64,000 bases of DNA, taken from NCBI GenBank assembly GCA_964446685.1, contig CAYUPO010000001.1, positions 1-64,000 of the forward strand, given 5' to 3'. The stretch's first letter is position 1. Each line of letters starts with the position of its first letter. The DNA is from CAZWRN01 sp964446685 (GTDB lineage: Bacteria > Patescibacteriota > Microgenomatia > Daviesbacterales > UBA10151). A program made the translations under genes and the position numbers. The notes beneath the pieces are model-generated. The model saw nothing but the letters and a program-made list of their open reading frames with translations, was not told the DNA's origin and did not search any database. This document shows positions 59,254-64,000 of the stretch, piece by piece.

Positions 59254-60351
59254 ATGTCAGATGAAATAGTCACTCAGTTAAAATACATTATTAAAAAAGC
59301 AATCCTACTCCAGTCCAAATTAAATCTGGGAACAAGTATGTTGACTCCCACTAATTTATTGGAGGAAAGGGAGAAATTTTTTGCTTCAGCAGATTATAAT
59401 CCGGTGTTTGTTTATAAGAAAAAGAAATTAATGGTCACAGAAGATGATATTGAGCTACTTTTAACAGATTTAAATAACCTGGAAATTGATCAGGATTTAA
59501 AAGATTATTTTTTTAATGCAATTTATAAATTTAAGCTGGTAAAAAAAACAATTGAAGCAATTGGCACTGATAATTTCGCATCATTTTCTAGTCAGCTGTT
59601 TAATATCTCCCAGACTGAAATTGATACTCATCTGAATATGATTCCAGAGCTCAAGTTTAATGAACCATCAAAAAAAGAGTTATGGTCTGCTCTGACAATC
59701 AAAAACCATTTTGAGCAAATTATTATGGAGCGGTATGGTTTGGATGAGGTGAAGATATTACTTGATGAATTTAATCCATTTACCATCAGAGTCAGTAACC
59801 AGAAAGTGATAGTTGGCGGAAAGATTAAAAGGTACTCTCACAACGTTGAGCGTCTGACTGTACATGAAATTGAAAGCCATGTTCTAAGACGCCAGAGTCT
59901 GCTTCAGACAAAAAATGTTTTACACCGATTGTCTTCCTATGATCAGTCTATTTTATATTCGGAAGGACTGGCTGTTTATAACGAGATCACAACCGGAAAG
60001 ATTACTGAATCAGCAATGAATATTTATATTAATAGGATGCAGTCTGTAAACCGGATTCATCTGAGTTTTAGAGAAATTTACAACTATCTGATCAATTTTC
60101 TTGAACCAAAAATTGCCTTTATCATGACTTACCGGGTAAAAAGAGGGATGCGCGATACTTCACAGCCAGGCGGATTTAAAAAAGATGCCTATTATCTGAT
60201 GGGATATTTTAGAGTGAAAGAGTTTGTTGATAAAGGTGGAGATATTAAAGATTTATACCGATTTGCATTACCGGAGCTAATTACTTTACTCCGAAAACAT
60301 AATCTCGCGAGTACAAAATATACAATTTTGCCCCGCTTTCTTAGTTCATAA
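59254..60351 (+). CDS. DUF1704 / MATCAP-type metallocarboxypeptidase
   Basis: 365 residues from the ATG at 59254 (MSDEIVTQLKYIIKK), preceded by AAGGA; the longer frame overlaps the 57632 gene. Catalytic motifs: HEIESH (204-209), that is HExxxH, and a downstream glutamate in SEGLAVYNE (Glu237), which match the family known as QEGLA-motif proteins. Animal members (MATCAP) remove the C-terminal tyrosine of tubulin, so a protein or peptide carboxypeptidase is likely. The convergent neighbour 60710-61564 encodes an ATP-grasp ligase. Confidence 0.85.
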   Translation: MSDEIVTQLKYIIKKAILLQSKLNLGTSMLTPTNLLEEREKFFASADYNPVFVYKKKKLMVTEDDIELLLTDLNNLEIDQDLKDYFFNAIYKFKLVKKTIEAIGTDNFASFSSQLFNISQTEIDTHLNMIPELKFNEPSKKELWSALTIKNHFEQIIMERYGLDEVKILLDEFNPFTIRVSNQKVIVGGKIKRYSHNVERLTVHEIESHVLRRQSLLQTKNVLHRLSSYDQSILYSEGLAVYNEITTGKITESAMNIYINRMQSVNRIHLSFREIYNYLINFLEPKIAFIMTYRVKRGMRDTSQPGGFKKDAYYLMGYFRVKEFVDKGGDIKDLYRFALPELITLLRKHNLASTKYTILPRFLSS

Positions 60352-60709
60352 ATTATTATCTAAGTTAACTGTTTGATTTGTCATGTCGAGCCCTTCGACT
60401 TCGCTCAGGACAGGCGAGGAGCGACCCGTCCACATCGCTTCACGAAGTGATGCGGGTGGAGAGATCTAATTATTAAAAACTGGTTAGTTCTTTGTAAGTC
60501 TTGAGATTTCTCACTTCGTTCGAAATGACAGAAAAATAGATTTTGGCGACCCCTTCTGTCATCTCGAGTCCTTCGACTTCGTTCAGGGCCTGAATGACAG
60601 AATAAAGCAGATTTTGACAACTCCTTCTGTCATCTCGAGCGAGGAGCGAGAGATCTCTAGATTAAAACTAAGGTTATTAATATTTATGCTGGGTCAACTT
60701 CTGATTCTT
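60352..60709. repeat. Cluster of GTCATNTCGAG palindromic repeats in a gene-free spacer
   Basis: Several units: TGTCATGTCGAGCCCTTCG (60379-), a GAGATTTCTCACTTCG..GAAATGACA unit (60503-60530), TGTCATCTCGAGTCCTTCG..TGAATGACAG (60557-60600) and TGTCATCTCGAG..GAGAGATCTC (60629-60658). Same type as 53638-53775. Short frames here translate to HFERSEKS-like peptides and are not genes. The block separates the convergent DUF1704 and ATP-grasp genes. Confidence 0.85.
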
Positions 60710-61564
60710 TCATTTAATAGCAGCTTCTATAACTAATCTTCCTAAGTCTATTCCGCTAATCTCTTTAAACCTATTAAACTGTGGACTTAAATTGGCTTCT
60801 AGAAAATAATATTTGCCTGACTGAGTCAGTATTACATCCACTCCCAGAAAATCAGCCCCCAAATATTCACTCAGTTTTAGACAATCTTTTATAATCTGTG
60901 GATTTTCTATCCTAAAAAGCTTATCGACCTTGACTGATAATCTGTTGTTACCTCTGATTGATGGCTTTCTGGTGACAGCACCAATAATTTTTTGATTTAA
61001 AATATTAATCCGGATATCTGTCTTAAAATCTATTTTTTTCTGAAATATAAACTTATTAATTCTGTTTTTGGTTTTGGTAAATACATCATCTGAAGAACCT
61101 ACCAAAAAATTGCCTTTGGAACGGCTGCTAATTCTTTTTTTTACAACCAAAGGATAACTGACTTTGTTTTCCTGGAAATGATGTTTATTCTGAAAAAAAT
61201 AAGTCATTGGAGTTGGGATTTTAAGAACATCAAAAATTTGTGACTGAAACAGTTTATCTTCATAAAAAGGTGAAAGTGTCGATAAAACATTTTTATCTAA
61301 AACTATATTTTTGGCAAATCTAATAAATAATATTTTAACCCAGTAATTAAAATCCATTAAATTTACTGCATCCCACGGCCAGCGAATCAGTATTTTATCT
61401 TTCAAACCGACTTTCAGTAACTGGTGATTTACAAAGATTTGATTATCCTCAAGATGCAGATGAGAAAAATAGATTACTTTAGTTTCAACTTCAACATCTT
61501 TTGCTCCAGATAAAAGCAGTGGTAATGAAAGATCTTTATGAGTAGTGAAAATATATAAAACCAT
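60710..61564 (-). CDS. ATP-grasp ligase (RimK/glutathione-synthetase-like)
   Basis: 284 residues. N-terminal pre-ATP-grasp region, lysine-containing strand YPLVVKKRISSRSKGNFLVGS (ATP binding), and the C-terminal Mg-binding end LGVDVILTQSGKYYFLEANLSPQF with the E-x-N signature. RimK-like enzymes join an amino acid to a protein or peptide through an acylphosphate. It lacks the RimK N-terminal domain length and is closer to short ATP-grasp ligases of unknown substrate. It faces the DUF1704 gene across a repeat block. Confidence 0.8.
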   Translation of the reverse strand: MVLYIFTTHKDLSLPLLLSGAKDVEVETKVIYFSHLHLEDNQIFVNHQLLKVGLKDKILIRWPWDAVNLMDFNYWVKILFIRFAKNIVLDKNVLSTLSPFYEDKLFQSQIFDVLKIPTPMTYFFQNKHHFQENKVSYPLVVKKRISSRSKGNFLVGSSDDVFTKTKNRINKFIFQKKIDFKTDIRINILNQKIIGAVTRKPSIRGNNRLSVKVDKLFRIENPQIIKDCLKLSEYLGADFLGVDVILTQSGKYYFLEANLSPQFNRFKEISGIDLGRLVIEAAIK

Positions 61565-61621
61565 ATTAGTCTAAATCTTTACCTGATTATACATCCAAAG
61601 TAAACAGCTTAGTCTGGAAGA

Positions 61622-61655
61622 TTTATGATTTTTGATTTTTGATTTATGATTTAAG
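61622..61655. repeat. Short heptad-word repeat at the end of the hydrolase gene
   Basis: ATGATTT, TTGATTT, TTGATTT and ATGATTT in a row. The last word overlaps the final codons and stop of the hydrolase gene (minus strand). Confidence 0.8.
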
Positions 61656-62759
61656 GTATTTGTTAAAAAAAGAGATCGTGTTTTGCATGGCAGAGTTAAA
61701 ACTTGTTCCGGAAATATTGTGTCCGCCATCAAGGTATTCATGTAATTCATGTGGAACGTCTGTCTGGTCTAAAAGTTTATTTAAATTACGACTGTATTCG
61801 ATAGAGACCACATCATCATTCACTGCATGATTTAACTGAATTGCGCCTTTTAGATCTGTTAAATAATTTGCCGGAGCTACCTGTTTCCAAAACCAACTAT
61901 CGGACGTAGGATCTCCATAAAGTTGTCTTAGCTGCTGTCTTTTTCTTTGTCTTTCAGTATCAGAGGGCTGAGGCTGATAACTTGAATCCTGGATTCCATA
62001 TTGCTGCATATCAGTATAGGTATAAACAGCCCCTGCCCAAATTACGGCTGCCGGTATCTCTGGCATAGCCGCCATCGATCGTAAAGCGACATTCCCAGCC
62101 ATACTATGCCCCCATAAACCAATTTTTTGTTTATTCACAAAATCAGCTGACTGCAGAGCTTTATAAGCATTTAAAGTATCTGTGACATAATCCCCGGAAT
62201 AATAGCCCCCTCCTGGTTCACCTTCTGAGTTACCATGACCTCTTAAATCAATTTTAAAAACTACAAAGCCACTTCTGGCCAGGGATGCTACATGATCCAA
62301 ATATCTGGTTTGAGTCTGATACTGATTTGGTGGAATATAACCATGTATAAAAACGATAGCCGGAAATCCCTCCTCAGGTTTTTCTCCATCAGGAATAGTT
62401 AATAAGCCATTTACTTTCAATCCGTCTGAAGAAAAACTGCTGAGATATGATGTGTAGTTGCCGTTATCAGTAATTTTTTGAAGTTCCCCCAGTGAGCTCT
62501 GATAGTTTTTTTGCCGCAGATAAGGCACTGTCAGCTCTTGGAATGGAAATGGAGTGGCTGATGGAGATATCTTCTCATTGCCCTGCTGAATGGCTGAAGC
62601 TAGTTCAGCCTTGGGAGAGGCCGATTTTGAAACTAACAAGGCAATCATGATCGCACTGACAATCAGTAAAACACAGATTATTCCTCCAATAATCAGTTTT
62701 TTATGGCTCGGGTTTGAGGATGGGAGAGTATCGGGAATCATTTCCGGAGAATTTGGCAT
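61644..62759 (-). CDS. Membrane-anchored alpha/beta hydrolase (prolyl-oligopeptidase/dienelactone type)
   Basis: 371 residues. Cytosolic tail and membrane helix (about 20-44), linker, then an alpha/beta hydrolase (about 105-371): FPAIVFIHGYIPPNQYQTQ, IDLRGHGNSEGEPGG, nucleophile Ser219 in GLWGHSMAGN, the acid in NHAVNDDVVSIEYS and the His in LDGGHNISG. The group contains acyl-peptidases and carbohydrate esterases. Probably faces outward. The last codons lie in a heptad repeat. A TACACT box lies 7 bases before the ATG. Confidence 0.87.
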   Translation of the reverse strand: MPNSPEMIPDTLPSSNPSHKKLIIGGIICVLLIVSAIMIALLVSKSASPKAELASAIQQGNEKISPSATPFPFQELTVPYLRQKNYQSSLGELQKITDNGNYTSYLSSFSSDGLKVNGLLTIPDGEKPEEGFPAIVFIHGYIPPNQYQTQTRYLDHVASLARSGFVVFKIDLRGHGNSEGEPGGGYYSGDYVTDTLNAYKALQSADFVNKQKIGLWGHSMAGNVALRSMAAMPEIPAAVIWAGAVYTYTDMQQYGIQDSSYQPQPSDTERQRKRQQLRQLYGDPTSDSWFWKQVAPANYLTDLKGAIQLNHAVNDDVVSIEYSRNLNKLLDQTDVPHELHEYLDGGHNISGTSFNSAMQNTISFFNKYLKS

Positions 62760-62818
62760 GGGTAATAGTGTAATACATCAATGTAAATTTTCCAACCAAT
62801 ATCCCTCTTTTTTTTGGT

Positions 62819-62824
62819 TATAAT
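62819..62824 (+). promoter_or_regulatory. -10 box of murJ, leaderless
   Basis: Perfect TATAAT followed by 6 bases (GAAACA) and the ATG at 62831. Confidence 0.5.
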
Positions 62825-62830
62825 GAAACA

Positions 62831-64000
62831 ATGTCGACCCTTTTTAAAGCTTCCCTGTTGCTGACTTTTTTCTTTGGCATCAATAAACTAGTCGCTCTGG
62901 GAAGGCAAGCCTTAATTGCTAAACAGTTCGGATTCTCACCAGAGATAGACGCCTTTAATGTTGCCAATAACGTACCAGATCTACTTTTTTCACTGATTAC
63001 TGGTGGAGCACTGGCTGTGGCATTTATTCCGGTTTTATCTGATTATCTGGAAAAAAGAGGCTATACACATGCCTGGAGGCTCTTTTCAATTGTGGCCAAC
63101 TTAGTTTTCCTAACTACTGCAGTACTTTCTGTGATCGTGGCTATTTTTGCTCATAATCTGGTAACTTCTCAGTTTGGTATTGCTCCCGGTTTTACTACAG
63201 AGCAGCAAAATCTGGCAACTCAGCTGATGAGATACAACTTAATCGCCACTTTAATTTTTTCCCTGAGTGGATTGGTGATGGCCGGACTTCAGGCACATAA
63301 ACATTTTTTGCTCCCGGCAATCGCTCCTATTTTATACAACCTAGGACTTATTTTTGGGGCGGTTTTTCTGGTGCCTTACTTTGGCGTTTTTGGATTGGTT
63401 TACGGAGTGATAATTGGTGCAGTTTTGCATCTGGTTGTTCAACTCCCTGGTCTTTGGTATTACAAGTTTAAATGGTCTGCTTCGCTGGATTTAAAAGAAC
63501 CAGGTGTCAGACAAACTTTGTTACTGATGGGACCGCGAATTTTGACTGTTTTATTTATTCAGGTTATTTTTCTGGCACGGGACAACTTCGCATCCCGTCT
63601 GGCAGAAGGCTCTGTAACAGCACTGACTTATGGATACTTTATAATGCAGGTTCCTGAAACACTGATAGGTACAGCCATCGCCACTGCTCTTTTGCCTACA
63701 CTTTCAACACTGGTGGCTGAAGATAAAAAAGCCGAATTTTCCCAACTGATGAACCGGGCAATTAATGTGATTTTGGCAATCACCGTACTCACCGCCACAA
63801 TTTTATCAGTCAGTCTGGAATATCTTTTAGAACCGGTTTTTGGTTTTAATCCCAGCCAAACCGGATTACTGGTCTGGACAACCAGAGCTTATCTTCTGGG
63901 GCTGCTGGGCCAATGTATACTAGAAGTAATCACCAGAGCTTTTTATTCACAGAAAAATGCTCGTACTCCACTGATTGCAACCTGCATCAGAATGATTGCT
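62831..64000 (+). CDS. murJ: Lipid II flippase MurJ (MviN), 5' part
   Basis: 390 codons are present and the gene runs off the right edge; the frame is open throughout. The start reads MSTLFKASLLLTFFFGINKLVALGRQALIAKQFG, followed by DAFNVANNVPDLLFSLITGGALAVAFIPVL, which are the MurJ signatures in membrane segments 1 and 2, and later MGPRILTVLFIQVIFLARDNFASRLAEGSVTALTYGYFIMQVPETLIGTAIATALLPTLS. It flips the peptidoglycan precursor lipid II. Length and order fit a 14-helix MOP-family protein. Confidence 0.92.
   Translation, partial: MSTLFKASLLLTFFFGINKLVALGRQALIAKQFGFSPEIDAFNVANNVPDLLFSLITGGALAVAFIPVLSDYLEKRGYTHAWRLFSIVANLVFLTTAVLSVIVAIFAHNLVTSQFGIAPGFTTEQQNLATQLMRYNLIATLIFSLSGLVMAGLQAHKHFLLPAIAPILYNLGLIFGAVFLVPYFGVFGLVYGVIIGAVLHLVVQLPGLWYYKFKWSASLDLKEPGVRQTLLLMGPRILTVLFIQVIFLARDNFASRLAEGSVTALTYGYFIMQVPETLIGTAIATALLPTLSTLVAEDKKAEFSQLMNRAINVILAITVLTATILSVSLEYLLEPVFGFNPSQTGLLVWTTRAYLLGLLGQCILEVITRAFYSQKNARTPLIATCIRMIA

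Noticed and set aside
60405..60620. Minus-strand open frame of 71 codons in the repeat block
   Set aside because: Its translation (..HFERSEKSQD..) is the known mistranslation of GTCAT-TCGAG repeats, and it has no promoter or SD.

Overview
The window is one piece of a metagenome-style scaffold from a small-genome bacterium that uses the standard code (TGA is used as a stop). It contains a gap of exactly 100 N. The A+T-rich sequence, short spacers, many small membrane proteins, VanZ, SET, DUF1704 and DUF5060 genes, and many promoters with no room for a Shine-Dalgarno (SD) site suggest Patescibacteria (CPR), perhaps Microgenomates. No rRNA, tRNA or phylogenetic marker is complete here, so this is an inference.

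Layout. 1-4.5 kb: an Abi-alpha/DUF4393 gene overlapping the start of ychF, an unknown membrane protein, a phosphotransferase-like PPDK_N protein and an orphan gene. 4.7-11.6 kb: alpha/beta hydrolase, a secreted beta-propeller/Fn3 protein, VanZ, an M13 peptidase, a frameshifted rhodanese gene and a LamG-Fn3-LysM protein. 11.6-16.8 kb: PEP synthase, TspO, a conserved unknown and stress proteins. 16.8-21.5 kb: CIRCE-controlled hsp20, two convergent VIT1/CCC1 metal carriers, and the threonine-degrading pair tdh-kbl. 21.5-30 kb: three large secreted proteins, each with a dockerin (two PQQ-like propellers and a DUF5060 glycoside hydrolase). 30-43 kb: a gene broken by an IS200/IS605-like element, a zincin, DsbA, a Crp/Fnr regulator, MFS, SET, DedA, TfoX, zinc-ribbon, MliC, CcdA-thioredoxin, fasciclin and MarR genes. 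43-53.6 kb: a surface-glycan operon (glycosyltransferases, flippase, pyruvyltransferase, lipid-linked-sugar transferases), with an A+T-rich insert at about 47.2-52.1 kb. 53.8-64 kb: two glycosidase-like proteins, a CAP protein, a third membrane glycosyltransferase, a DUF1704 (MATCAP-type) peptidase facing an ATP-grasp ligase, a hydrolase and the 5' part of murJ.

Three features of the non-coding DNA stand out. First, many genes have a -10 box only 6-8 bases before the start codon, so their mRNAs should be leaderless. Second, many spacers are filled by A+T-rich elements built from degenerate 7-base words, often arranged as inverted repeats and ending next to a start codon. In hsp20 and the fasciclin gene such an element lies between a strong SD and the ATG, with an almost identical junction. 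Third, specific operators can be read: CIRCE at hsp20, a shared 13-bp MarR-type dyad at marR and the fasciclin gene, and a 19-bp dyad over the -35 of the Crp/Fnr gene.
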